64,000 nt of DNA from Levilactobacillus bambusae (lineage in GTDB: Bacteria > Bacillota > Bacilli > Lactobacillales > Lactobacillaceae). Location of the stretch: the NCBI RefSeq assembly GCF_003124125.1, contig NZ_QCXQ01000006.1, positions 224,213-288,212 on the forward strand, written 5' to 3'. Below the pieces are notes generated by a model, which saw only the letters and a list, made by a program, of their open reading frames with translations, searched no databases and was not told where the DNA came from. Shown here piece by piece: positions 49,936 to 57,025 of the stretch. Each line of letters begins with the position of its first letter. Position 1 is the first letter of the stretch. A program made the translations under genes and the position numbers.

Positions 49936-51036
49936 TTAGTCGCCAACGTAGGTTAAGTCTTTTGAAGTGTGGGTGAAGGGTTCGCAGCCGTTCTTAGTGA
50001 CGTAAACCGAATCTTCAATCCGAACCCCGGCAACGCCTGGAATGTAAATTCCGGGTTCAATAGAGAAACACATGCCTTCTTGGAGTTCCATGGTGTTTCC
50101 TTCCATGATACTTGGGAATTCATGCTCGCTCATTCCCATCCCGTGACCGAGCCGGTGAATGAAGTACTCACCATACCCGGCCTTCGTGATAATATCGCGG
50201 GCAACCTTATCGAGGGCTTCAGCCGTAATCCCGGGTTTAACGGCCGCCTGGGCAGCTAATTGGGCTTCTAAACAAACCTGGTACATATCCAATTCTTTTT
50301 CAGTTGGTTGACCAAGGGCTACCGTCCGTGAAGCATCAGAAATATAACCTTCCCATACCGTACCGAGATCAAAGAGGACAAGTTCATTTTCCTTAAACTT
50401 CGTTCCATTACTCTCACCATGGGGTTCAGCCGCATGGGCCCCAGCCTGGACTAGGGGATCAAAGGAAACGTGCATAATACCGTTTTTCATTAATTGATAC
50501 TCGATTTCGGCAACGACGGATTGTTCCGTTCGGCCGGCCTTAACGGCTTCAAAACCAACTTTAAACGCAAAGTCGTCCCACTTGCCGGCGACCTTCAGCT
50601 TTTCGATTTCATCTGGTGATTTAATCAGCCGCATTTGTTCGATAAATGAGGTAATGCTGAGGTCAAATTTTGCGGCCGGCCACTGACTCTGTAAATCTTC
50701 GAGGCGAGCCACCGTAAAGTTGCTCTTTTCCAGTGCAACCCGGGTAGGGGTCACGTGCCGTTTGGCCACCTCATCGGCGATGATGGCCCACGGATTTTCG
50801 TGGTCTAAGTAGCCAACGACGGGGTAACGCCAACCGGTATCCTTAACGGCTTCGACCTCAAGTGCAGGGCAAAAAATGAAGGGATCCTGGTCGGGGAAAA
50901 CGATCATCGCTAAAACCCGTTCAACGGGATCACTGGAAAAGCCAGTGAGGTACTCAATTGTTTTTGGGTCACTTAAGTAAGTTAGACTGGCTCCTTGTTG
51001 GGCAGTCCATTGTTGAATTTGTTGTCCTTTTGTCAT
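49936..51036 (-). CDS. pepQ: Xaa-Pro dipeptidase (M24B)
   Basis: A 366-residue prolidase that cleaves X-Pro dipeptides in the cytosol. The pita-bread fold metal ligands are present: Asp pair in LFDLGTVWEGYISDASRTV, His in HRLGHGMGMSEHEFP, and Glu in FSIEPGIYIPGVAGVRIEDSVYV. AAGGAG precedes the ATG on the - strand. It is divergent from ccpA, the classical lactobacillus pepQ-ccpA arrangement, with a catabolite-responsive element between them. Confidence 0.96.
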   Translation of the reverse strand: MTKGQQIQQWTAQQGASLTYLSDPKTIEYLTGFSSDPVERVLAMIVFPDQDPFIFCPALEVEAVKDTGWRYPVVGYLDHENPWAIIADEVAKRHVTPTRVALEKSNFTVARLEDLQSQWPAAKFDLSITSFIEQMRLIKSPDEIEKLKVAGKWDDFAFKVGFEAVKAGRTEQSVVAEIEYQLMKNGIMHVSFDPLVQAGAHAAEPHGESNGTKFKENELVLFDLGTVWEGYISDASRTVALGQPTEKELDMYQVCLEAQLAAQAAVKPGITAEALDKVARDIITKAGYGEYFIHRLGHGMGMSEHEFPSIMEGNTMELQEGMCFSIEPGIYIPGVAGVRIEDSVYVTKNGCEPFTHTSKDLTYVGD

Positions 51037-51063
51037 GTGATCACTCCTTAATAGTTCGCTAAC

Positions 51064-51093
51064 ATTATAGCATAGGGGACCTCATTCTTGAAA
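51064..51093 (-). promoter_or_regulatory. pepQ promoter
   Basis: On the - strand an extended -10 TGCTATAAT (TATAAT at 51069-51064) follows TTTCAA (51093-51088) with an 18-base spacer. Confidence 0.6.
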
Positions 51094-51121
51094 TCGGTTA
51101 ACAATTAGTGTAATCTATTAT

Positions 51122-51135
51122 TGTAAGCGTTTGCA
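51122..51135. promoter_or_regulatory. Catabolite-responsive element (cre) between pepQ and ccpA
   Basis: TGTAAGCGTTTGCA matches the consensus TGWAARCGYTWNCW at every position. It lies four bases upstream of the ccpA -35 and upstream of the pepQ promoter, so CcpA probably controls its own gene and may affect pepQ. Confidence 0.9.
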
Positions 51136-51139
51136 GATA

Positions 51140-51168
51140 TTGCGTTATGAAAACAAATCTGCTATATT
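51140..51168 (+). promoter_or_regulatory. ccpA promoter
   Basis: TTGCGT (51140-51145), a 17-base spacer and TATATT (51163-51168) with an extended TG. Confidence 0.7.
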
Positions 51169-51230
51169 ATTCAGGTTATGTGAAAATTTGATGAAAACGA
51201 ATCATTCTAATAAAGAAAGGGCTATCGAAC

Positions 51231-52244
51231 ATGGAAAAACAGACGGTAACGATTTACGACGTTGCCCGTGAAGCCGGGGTCTCAATGGCAACGGTCTCAC
51301 GTGTTGTTAACGGCAACCCAAACGTAAAACCAGCCACCCGAAAGAAAGTTTTAGACGTCATTGACCGGCTAGATTACCGGCCAAATGCGGTTGCCCGTGG
51401 ATTGGCAAGCAAAAAGACGACAACGGTGGGGGTTATTATCCCAGACGTGACGAACATCTACTTTGCTTCACTAGCGCGTGGAATTGACGATATTGCCATG
51501 ATGTACAAGTACAATATCATTTTAACGAACTCTGACGAAAATAGCGGTAAGGAAGTTCAAGTCTTAAATACTCTGTTAGCTAAACAAGTGGACGGGGTTA
51601 TCTTTATGGGGAATAACGTTAGCCCTGAATTGAAGGCCGAATTTGACCGCTCACGGACGCCAATTGTGTTAGCTGGTTCGGTAGACCCAACGAACACTCA
51701 GCCGAGCGTTAGCATCGATTATAAGGCCGCCGTTCATGAAGGGGTCGCTCGGATGCTTAAGCGGGGCTACAAGCGGGTTGCGTTTGTTTCTGGTCCGTTA
51801 GACCAACCCATTAACAGCGAATACCGGTTAGCCGGTTATAAAGATGCTTTAGCGGATGCGGGCATTGACTATGATGAACAGTTGGTTTTTGAGACGGATT
51901 ACTCCTACCAGGCGGGGTACGACCTACAGGAAGCTTTAACGGCCGTCGATGCCACCGCTGCCTTTGTTGGGGACGATGAACTAGCTGCCGGGGTAATGAA
52001 CGGAATGAACGATGCCGGAATTTCTGTACCAGAACAATTTGAAATTCTCACGAGTAACGATACCAAGCTCACAGAAATTGTTCGGCCCAAGATGAGTTCT
52101 ATTACTCAACCCCTCTATGATATTGGTGCCGTTGCCATGCGACTACTGACGAAATTAATGAATAATGAACCCGTAGAGAATAAGAATGTTTTACTTCCTT
52201 ATGGATTTGTTAAACGGGGTTCAACTAATTCTAACGAAGTTTAG
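51231..52244 (+). CDS. ccpA: Catabolite control protein A
   Basis: A 337-residue LacI-family regulator that, with HPr-Ser-P, mediates carbon catabolite control. The helix-turn-helix and hinge TIYDVAREAGVSMATVSRVVNGNPNVKPATRKKVLDVIDRLDYRPNAVARGLASKKT (residues 7-63) are nearly family consensus; VGVIIPDVTNIYFASLARGIDDIA and the C-terminal subdomain follow. GAAAGGG serves the ATG. The cre site in its promoter implies autoregulation. Confidence 0.96.
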   Translation: MEKQTVTIYDVAREAGVSMATVSRVVNGNPNVKPATRKKVLDVIDRLDYRPNAVARGLASKKTTTVGVIIPDVTNIYFASLARGIDDIAMMYKYNIILTNSDENSGKEVQVLNTLLAKQVDGVIFMGNNVSPELKAEFDRSRTPIVLAGSVDPTNTQPSVSIDYKAAVHEGVARMLKRGYKRVAFVSGPLDQPINSEYRLAGYKDALADAGIDYDEQLVFETDYSYQAGYDLQEALTAVDATAAFVGDDELAAGVMNGMNDAGISVPEQFEILTSNDTKLTEIVRPKMSSITQPLYDIGAVAMRLLTKLMNNEPVENKNVLLPYGFVKRGSTNSNEV

Positions 52245-52255
52245 AATTATTAAAG

Positions 52256-52290
52256 AAGGCGGGTTGGCGGAGTGGCCACCGCCTTTTTTT
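52256..52290 (+). terminator. Terminator after ccpA
   Basis: AAGGCGG and CCGCCTTTTTTT flank an inner stem; ends in seven T. Confidence 0.88.
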
Positions 52291-52291
52291 G

Positions 52292-52300
52292 TGCTACACT
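52292..52300 (+). promoter_or_regulatory. Extended -10 promoter element for the following membrane protein gene
   Basis: TGCTACACT, immediately after the ccpA terminator. Confidence 0.5.
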
Positions 52301-52349
52301 TAAATCAAATACTCATTTGAAATGGGGGATTACTATCGAACAATCGCGC

Positions 52350-53156
52350 ATGACACGTCACCATGAATCCACGGCAGCAACGCCGACTCGACCGTATAAA
52401 AGGCGTCCTTGGTTAGGCTTTTTTATGGCTTTAGTGGTTGCACTCATGACCATTACCAGTTGCTTGCAAGTCACGATTTTTAATGAAGACTTCACGGCAA
52501 GTGCCATCTCTCGTTCAGGAATTGGCAGTTCGATTGCAACAGATTTGAATAATGAGCTATCTAACTATGGGGTCAGTCAAAACGTGGTGACGTCTGATTC
52601 CCTGCAACCGGTGATTAAGGCTGAGATTACCGCCCTCTATTCCGAAGATGGCTCAACCAGCTTATCCACGGCAGTTAGCCAAGTCATTACCAAGCAGGCA
52701 GAGAGTCATAACCTCAATTTACCAGGCACAGCAACGGATGTGTTAGCTAAGAAAGCTACTTCGTTGATTTCAGCTAAAATTGGCGGGGATCGGTTAGAAC
52801 AACTGGCGCCTGAATTTCAGCAACTGCGTCACATGAATATGATGTTATTGGCAGCCAGTGCCATTTTCCTGGTGCTACTGGTGATTGTGGCTTTAGCAGA
52901 ACACCACTTCTTTGGGGCCTTAGGACCAGGACTTTTCTTTGGTGGCCTACTTGTTTCACTGGGGGGGGGATTTGCCTACCTAATCGAACCCAGCGTGGTC
53001 TCCGGCATGTTTACGGACGCCCAAACTCTGATTTTAAATACGTTAAATACGGTAATTATTTCAAGCATTGTAACCTTGCTTTTCGTGGGGATTATTGAGA
53101 TGGTGATTGGACTCGTAACGTTAGTTGGCCACCATGTCTTTGCTAAGAATCATTAA
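52350..53156 (+). CDS. Membrane protein of unknown function
   Basis: A 268-residue protein I do not recognise. It has a basic N-terminus (RPYKRRP), a first hydrophobic helix (about 27-45, with a Cys in TITSCLQ), an extracytoplasmic domain of about 120 residues (IFNEDFTASAISRSGIGSSIATDLNNELSNYGVSQNVV and onward), then three helices (about 168-190, 195-220 and 230-260). The start is uncertain: ATG 52350 has no ribosome site, while GGGGGA (52324-52329) points to an ATC at 52335 or ATT in the same frame. Single gene with its own promoter and terminator. Confidence 0.75.
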   Translation: MTRHHESTAATPTRPYKRRPWLGFFMALVVALMTITSCLQVTIFNEDFTASAISRSGIGSSIATDLNNELSNYGVSQNVVTSDSLQPVIKAEITALYSEDGSTSLSTAVSQVITKQAESHNLNLPGTATDVLAKKATSLISAKIGGDRLEQLAPEFQQLRHMNMMLLAASAIFLVLLVIVALAEHHFFGALGPGLFFGGLLVSLGGGFAYLIEPSVVSGMFTDAQTLILNTLNTVIISSIVTLLFVGIIEMVIGLVTLVGHHVFAKNH

Positions 53157-53169
53157 GTTTAATGAATAC

Positions 53170-53211
53170 TAAGAGGGCACCTTTGATTAATTAGTCAAGG
53201 GTGCCCTTTAT
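53170..53211 (+). terminator. Terminator after the unknown membrane protein gene
   Basis: AGAGGGCACC and GGGTGCCCTTT form the main stem. Confidence 0.78.
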
Positions 53212-53289
53212 AATTTAGTGTTGGATTTAACTTGTGCTGCCAGCCGTAAATATGTAATTCACTAAGGCCACGTCCTAACTCCCATGACT

Positions 53290-53318
53290 TTGACATTAAA
53301 TGAATGGACGTTTATTAT
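53290..53318 (+). promoter_or_regulatory. tetR promoter with operator in the spacer
   Basis: TTGACA (53290-53295), a 17-base spacer and TATTAT (53313-53318). The operator-like palindrome AAATGAATGGACGTTTATT (53298-53316) fills the spacer and overlaps the -10. Confidence 0.72.
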
Positions 53319-53325
53319 ACAACCT

Positions 53326-53907
53326 ATGAGATATAAAGATGAAAACAAAATTAAAGCCCTCCATCAGGCAGTAATTGATGTCACCCTTAACGAAGGATAT
53401 CAAAACCTCAGTGTGGCTAAGATAGCTAAACAAGCGGGGGTTTCTCCCGCGACACTATACATTTACTATAAGGATAAGAAGGCGATGTTAGGGCAGGTTT
53501 ATTTGAACATTAAGGCCCTGATTGACGCAAAGTTATTTGCAAATTTTGATCCAAAGGGAGATACAGAATTTCAGTTTAAACTGTTGCTAATGAATTATGC
53601 GACAGCACTAAATGCTTATCCGAGAGAATCGATGGTAATGGGCGTTTTTAATGAACACCCTGATATCATTCCCGATGATGTTTTTGAAACCGGCATGAAC
53701 TTAGCCCAACCCATTCAGGATTTTTATGAAAAAGGATTGTTAGATCATCGTTTGCGAGCGGCGGCCCCAGAGATAGTTATTGCTTATACGTTTGAACCCA
53801 TCACTAGTGTGGCCCAAATAAGGTTTAAGGAAAATCAATTACTCAGCAAAGCGGATATTCAGGTGTTAATTGAAATGGCATGGCAGGCCTGTCAGGGGGG
53901 AAGGTGA
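53326..53907 (+). CDS. TetR/AcrR family transcriptional regulator
   Basis: A 193-residue one-component repressor. The N-terminal helix-turn-helix is clear: KALHQAVIDVTLNEGYQNLSVAKIAKQAGVSPATLYIYYKDKKAML (residues 8-54). The remaining helices form the ligand and dimer domain. The ATG at 53326 is chosen; an in-frame ATG 42 bases upstream lies before the promoter. This leaves almost no leader and no ribosome site, so the mRNA may be near leaderless. Copies of the palindrome in its own and the next promoter suggest it controls itself and the SDR gene. Confidence 0.88.
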   Translation: MRYKDENKIKALHQAVIDVTLNEGYQNLSVAKIAKQAGVSPATLYIYYKDKKAMLGQVYLNIKALIDAKLFANFDPKGDTEFQFKLLLMNYATALNAYPRESMVMGVFNEHPDIIPDDVFETGMNLAQPIQDFYEKGLLDHRLRAAAPEIVIAYTFEPITSVAQIRFKENQLLSKADIQVLIEMAWQACQGGR

Positions 53908-53980
53908 AATTAATTTGTCGGCTGGACTGCATGCTAGGATGGACATGCAGCGGATGGGCGGATTTATTTTAGAAATCGCC

Positions 53981-54009
53981 TTGAAAATAAGTGAATGGCC
54001 ATTTATTAT
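53981..54009 (+). promoter_or_regulatory. Promoter upstream of the SDR gene with operator in the spacer
   Basis: TTGAAA (53981-53986), a 17-base spacer and TATTAT (54004-54009); the palindrome AAGTGAATGGCCATTTATT (53989-54007) occupies the spacer exactly as in the tetR promoter. Confidence 0.75.
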
Positions 54010-54022
54010 TGACCTGTAAGTC

Positions 54023-54048
54023 GGGCGCGGATCACGCGCCCTTTATTT
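54023..54048 (+). terminator. GC-rich hairpin in the SDR leader
   Basis: GGGCGCG and CGCGCCC form a perfect seven-base stem followed by TTTATTT. It may end tetR transcripts or attenuate the SDR transcript. Confidence 0.5.
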
Positions 54049-54056
54049 AATCATTT

Positions 54057-54076
54057 AAGTGAATGCCTATTTACTT
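54057..54076. promoter_or_regulatory. Third operator-like palindrome before the SDR gene
   Basis: AAGTGAATGCCTATTTACTT, matching the palindromes at 53298 and 53989 in both half-sites, 18 bases before the SDR start codon. Confidence 0.65.
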
Positions 54077-54094
54077 AAAACAGGGGGTAATGAA

Positions 54095-55114
54095 ATGACT
54101 GATTTAATGAGCAAGGGTGACCTTGCGTTAGTGACCGGAATTACAGGGTATATGGCAACTTGGATTGCCAAAGATTTATTGGATCAGGGGTATCGGGTGA
54201 GGGGAACTTATCGTTCTGAAGCCAAATTACCCTTCATTAAAAAATTGTTACCCGGGATTGAATTAGTGAAGGCAGATTTAAACGGGGATGATGGTTGGGA
54301 AGAGGCGCTACGGGATGTGAAATTCTTATTTCATGTCGCTTCCCCACAAGCCGTAGCGACGGAATCCAACCGAACGGAAACCGCAATTAATGGGATTGAT
54401 AACATTTTTAAATTTGCACTCGCGAGCGACAGCTTGGCAAAAATTGAGTTGACGAGTTCGGAAGCCGCAATTGCTTACGGCAAGCAAAATAAAACAGTCT
54501 ATACCGAAAATGATTGGACTAATGATCAGGCCAAAGGGTTAGATGATTACATGAAGAGTAAGACGTTAGAGGAACGCCGGGCTTGGCAGCTGATCAACGA
54601 TCCAAAAACCAACCCAAGAAAAATTCCAATGACCACCATTAATCCGAGCTTCGTGATTGGGCCGTCACTAGTTCCTTGGGCCCGGTATTCCGCTAAACAG
54701 GTGGAACAATTCCTAAACATGCCATTTAGTTTGCCGATGGTAGGCTATGCCGTAGATGTCCGAGACGTTGCGTTAATGCAAATTTCATTAATGAATAACT
54801 CTAAAGCAAATAACACCCGAAACTTGGCAATGGGAATTCGGATGAGTATGGCTGACGTTAAACGCTACGCCGTAGAAGATTTTAAAGATCGTGGCATTCA
54901 TAGCATGCAAATTCCTATTCCAGCTTGGATATTGTGGCCATTCAGGTCCAACACCGGAATTGCTGATTTTTATCCTCGCCTAAAGGGCCAGGTCGACTAT
55001 CATCCGTTACACCCAGAGTTTTATCAATATAAATATACTAATTTACAACAGTCAATGGATGATATGATGAATCAACTACTAAATGATAAGTTAATTGGCC
55101 CGAACGCTAACTAA
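54095..55114 (+). CDS. NAD(P)-dependent extended short-chain dehydrogenase/reductase
   Basis: A 339-residue protein of the NAD-dependent epimerase/dehydratase (extended SDR) family, nearest in style to dihydroflavonol- or aldehyde-reductase-like proteins. The dinucleotide-binding loop LALVTGITGYMATWIAKDLL is near residues 9-28, RGTYRS marks the cofactor-selecting region, and YMKSK (near 154) is the catalytic YxxxK. FHVASP and NPSFVIGPSL are usual family landmarks. The ATG at 54095 follows AGGGGG. Likely de-repressed when the TetR protein binds its ligand; substrate unknown. Confidence 0.88.
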   Translation: MTDLMSKGDLALVTGITGYMATWIAKDLLDQGYRVRGTYRSEAKLPFIKKLLPGIELVKADLNGDDGWEEALRDVKFLFHVASPQAVATESNRTETAINGIDNIFKFALASDSLAKIELTSSEAAIAYGKQNKTVYTENDWTNDQAKGLDDYMKSKTLEERRAWQLINDPKTNPRKIPMTTINPSFVIGPSLVPWARYSAKQVEQFLNMPFSLPMVGYAVDVRDVALMQISLMNNSKANNTRNLAMGIRMSMADVKRYAVEDFKDRGIHSMQIPIPAWILWPFRSNTGIADFYPRLKGQVDYHPLHPEFYQYKYTNLQQSMDDMMNQLLNDKLIGPNAN

Positions 55115-55329
55115 ACAGGACATGGGCTAGCTGCCACATTATTGATTGAGTGATATTTAAGGGGGAGCACTCAGATATTAGTGTCAAGTTCTATTGCTTT
55201 AATATCCTAGTGGCAATAAGCTTTGCTTTAAAATTACACTAGATATCCAAGTAGGGGCCGAGAATTCTTTTCGCCTTGGTTGCATTGTATTTTTTAATGG
55301 ATAGGGGCACGAGTTTACCGTGATTATCA

Positions 55330-55400
55330 AAAAAAGACCGGTTATATTTTCATGGACTAACTGCGGCACTACACTAACCTCATTATTTTGAAGCTTCCTT
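55330..55400 (+). pseudogene. Possible degenerate integrase active-site remnant
   Basis: In shifting frames this stretch spells pieces of the tyrosine-integrase box FHGLRHTHASLLFEA: TTC-CAT-GGA-CTA-like bases, then CTGCGGCAC (LRH) and CTCATTATTTTGAAGC (compare SLLFEA). Frames are broken by small insertions. This is a weak resemblance by eye, supported by a clearer integrase fragment directly downstream. Confidence 0.3.
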
Positions 55401-55420
55401 GTCCATGGCATTAAATCTGA

Positions 55421-55810
55421 TTGTATATTACGCGAATCGTTCCCCTCATGAATGACCTAGTAACATTAAAGTCTCAAGCTAACCCCATTAAGTGGGCGAT
55501 GAATGATGGTCAAACCTATGACTTTTTATTTTCAGACAAGCAAGGTAAACCCTACTGTCTAACAACGCCTAACCGGTGGTGGAAGGCTTACAATCAAGAG
55601 TTGGTTAACCAAGGTAAACTTAAAACCACTATGACCTTCCATAAAATCAGGGCGACTGCCTTAAGTATGTTCGCAAATGACCTTAACCTACCCATTGAAG
55701 TCGTACAAAAGATTGCTGGGCATACCGATACCCAAGTGACCCAACGGTACTACATTAAAAATGATAATAGTAAGATGATGGCACTTGGTAAGCAGTTGAG
55801 TTTTGCTTAG
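55421..55810 (+). pseudogene. C-terminal fragment of a tyrosine recombinase/integrase
   Basis: A 129-codon remnant of a phage-type integrase catalytic domain: TFHKIRATALSMFANDLNLPIEVVQKIAGHTDTQVTQRYYI holds the second-box HxxR, the GH pair and the nucleophile Tyr. The first-box arginine and the whole DNA-binding N-terminus are missing; a stop codon lies immediately upstream of the TTG that opens the frame, and no ribosome site is seen. It marks a decayed integrative element between the SDR gene and yebC. A terminator follows. Confidence 0.85.
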
Positions 55811-55814
55811 GTTA

Positions 55815-55840
55815 AACACCCCTAATTCAGGGGTGTTTTT
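55815..55840 (+). terminator. Terminator after the integrase fragment
   Basis: AACACCCC and GGGGTGTT form the stem, followed by T residues. Confidence 0.82.
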
Positions 55841-56114
55841 AGTTAGCATAAAATAAATTTTATTTTGGATACACTTCGTCACACAAGTTAAATTTCAGAT
55901 GGTATATTACTTAGTGGAAAGAAGTTAAGGGTAAGAGTTGGAGGGACACAACGGCAATCTATGAGGTAACAGGGGATATCCATGTGAGGGTAGACAGTAA
56001 CCTAGACAGATGATATCCAGATGAAGGGACCAAGATGACAGATGATTCATCTGAACTTAAGGGTGAAGTATGTCATGTCACTTTACCCACCATCTTGCAC
56101 AAACCCCACCACTC
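55841..56114. other. Gene-free region with potential RNA structure before yebC
   Basis: About 275 bases without a credible gene. An extended -10 TGGTATATT lies at 55900-55908. Downstream, GGATATC (55974-55980) can pair with GATATCC (56012-56018), and 56031-56097 can fold into a three-way junction: outer CAAGATG/CATCTTG, inner CAGAT/ATCTG (56039-56053) and GGGTGAAGT/ACTTTACCC (56061-56088, one G-U). No T-run follows. It could be an untranslated leader, a small RNA or debris of the lost element. Confidence 0.45.
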
Positions 56115-56123
56115 TGGTATTAT
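56115..56123 (+). promoter_or_regulatory. Extended -10 promoter element for yebC
   Basis: TGGTATTAT, 53 bases before the yebC start. Confidence 0.6.
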
Positions 56124-56125
56124 AG

Positions 56126-56139
56126 TTAACGTATGTTTC
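56126..56139. promoter_or_regulatory. Weak LexA-like palindrome at the yebC promoter
   Basis: TTAACGTATGTTTC shares the ten-base core AACGTATGTT with the dinB box but lacks the outer G and C. It overlaps the expected transcription start. Confidence 0.35.
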
Positions 56140-56176
56140 GCAATTAACTAATAAATAAACGAAAAGAGGAGTTACT

Positions 56177-56923
56177 ATGTCAGGACACTCAAAATGGCAT
56201 AACATTCAAGGCCGTAAAAACGCCCAAGATGCAAAACGTGGAAAAATTTTCCAAAAAATCTCACGTGACTTGTACCAAGCTGCAAAAGCTGGTGGAGTTG
56301 ACCCGGACGGTAACCCTCAACTCCGTCTGGTAATGGAGAAGGCACGGGCTGCTAATATGCCTAAGACTAACGTGCAACGGGCCTTAGACAAGGCTTCCGG
56401 TGTTGGTGGTTCTAAGTTCGAAGAACTCACGTACGAAGGTTATGGCCCCGGTGGTACAGCAATCATGGTCTCCGTATTAACGGATAATAAGAACCGGACT
56501 GCCGCCGCTGTTCGTTCTGCCTTTACCCATCATGGTGGTTCATTAGGAACGGATGGTTCCGTTGCTTATATGTTCGATCGGAAGGGTTACATTACTATTC
56601 TTCGCGAAGACGGACTTGATAAGTCTGAAGATGATATTATGATGGACGCCTTGGATGCCGGTGCAGATGACATTCAGGTAAATGATGATGAATTCGAAAT
56701 CTTTACGGATCCTGCGAGTTTACCAGAAGTTCGTGATACATTGCAGGCTAAGGGTTACGACTTAGATGCCGCTGAAGTTAAGATGATTCCAGAAAACACG
56801 ACTGAAGTTCCAGAAGGTAAGATTTCTCAGTACGTTGGTTTGATTGATGAATTGAGCGAAAATGATGACGTTCAAGACGTTTATGAAGCTGCTGATTTAC
56901 CCGACGATGCAGACGTTGAATAA
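56177..56923 (+). CDS. yebC: YebC/PmpR family protein
   Basis: A 248-residue protein starting [40 protein letters not shown], diagnostic of the family. Members were described as transcriptional regulators and more recently as translation factors that relieve ribosome stalling at proline-rich stretches; YebC and YeeI paralogues differ in this. AAAGAGGAG precedes the ATG. It lies just before the comG operon, from which a strong terminator separates it. Confidence 0.94.
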   Translation: MSGHSKWHNIQGRKNAQDAKRGKIFQKISRDLYQAAKAGGVDPDGNPQLRLVMEKARAANMPKTNVQRALDKASGVGGSKFEELTYEGYGPGGTAIMVSVLTDNKNRTAAAVRSAFTHHGGSLGTDGSVAYMFDRKGYITILREDGLDKSEDDIMMDALDAGADDIQVNDDEFEIFTDPASLPEVRDTLQAKGYDLDAAEVKMIPENTTEVPEGKISQYVGLIDELSENDDVQDVYEAADLPDDADVE

Positions 56924-56934
56924 GAATTAGTTTT

Positions 56935-56969
56935 AAAAAAGCCTCAGACTTAATTGTCTGAGGCTTTTT
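56935..56969 (+). terminator. Terminator after yebC
   Basis: AAAAAAGCCTCAGAC and GTCTGAGGCTTTTT around a six-base loop. Confidence 0.92.
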
Positions 56970-57025
56970 ATTTTGGTCAAAAGTCACTTCGTTATCGGAT
57001 ATAGAACTAGGAAGGGGGATTTAGA

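Noticed and set aside
51192-51205. Second cre site (TGAAAACGAATCAT) near ccpA
   Set aside because: Only the first half matches the consensus; the second half departs at several fixed positions.
55199-55411. 70-codon - strand frame beside the integrase fragment
   Set aside because: No ribosome site and no recognisable domain; the + strand remnant is the better explanation.
55841-56176. tRNA gene or attachment site near the integrase remnant
   Set aside because: Searched by eye for a cloverleaf and for GTTC-containing T-arms; none found. Hairpins present do not form a tRNA.
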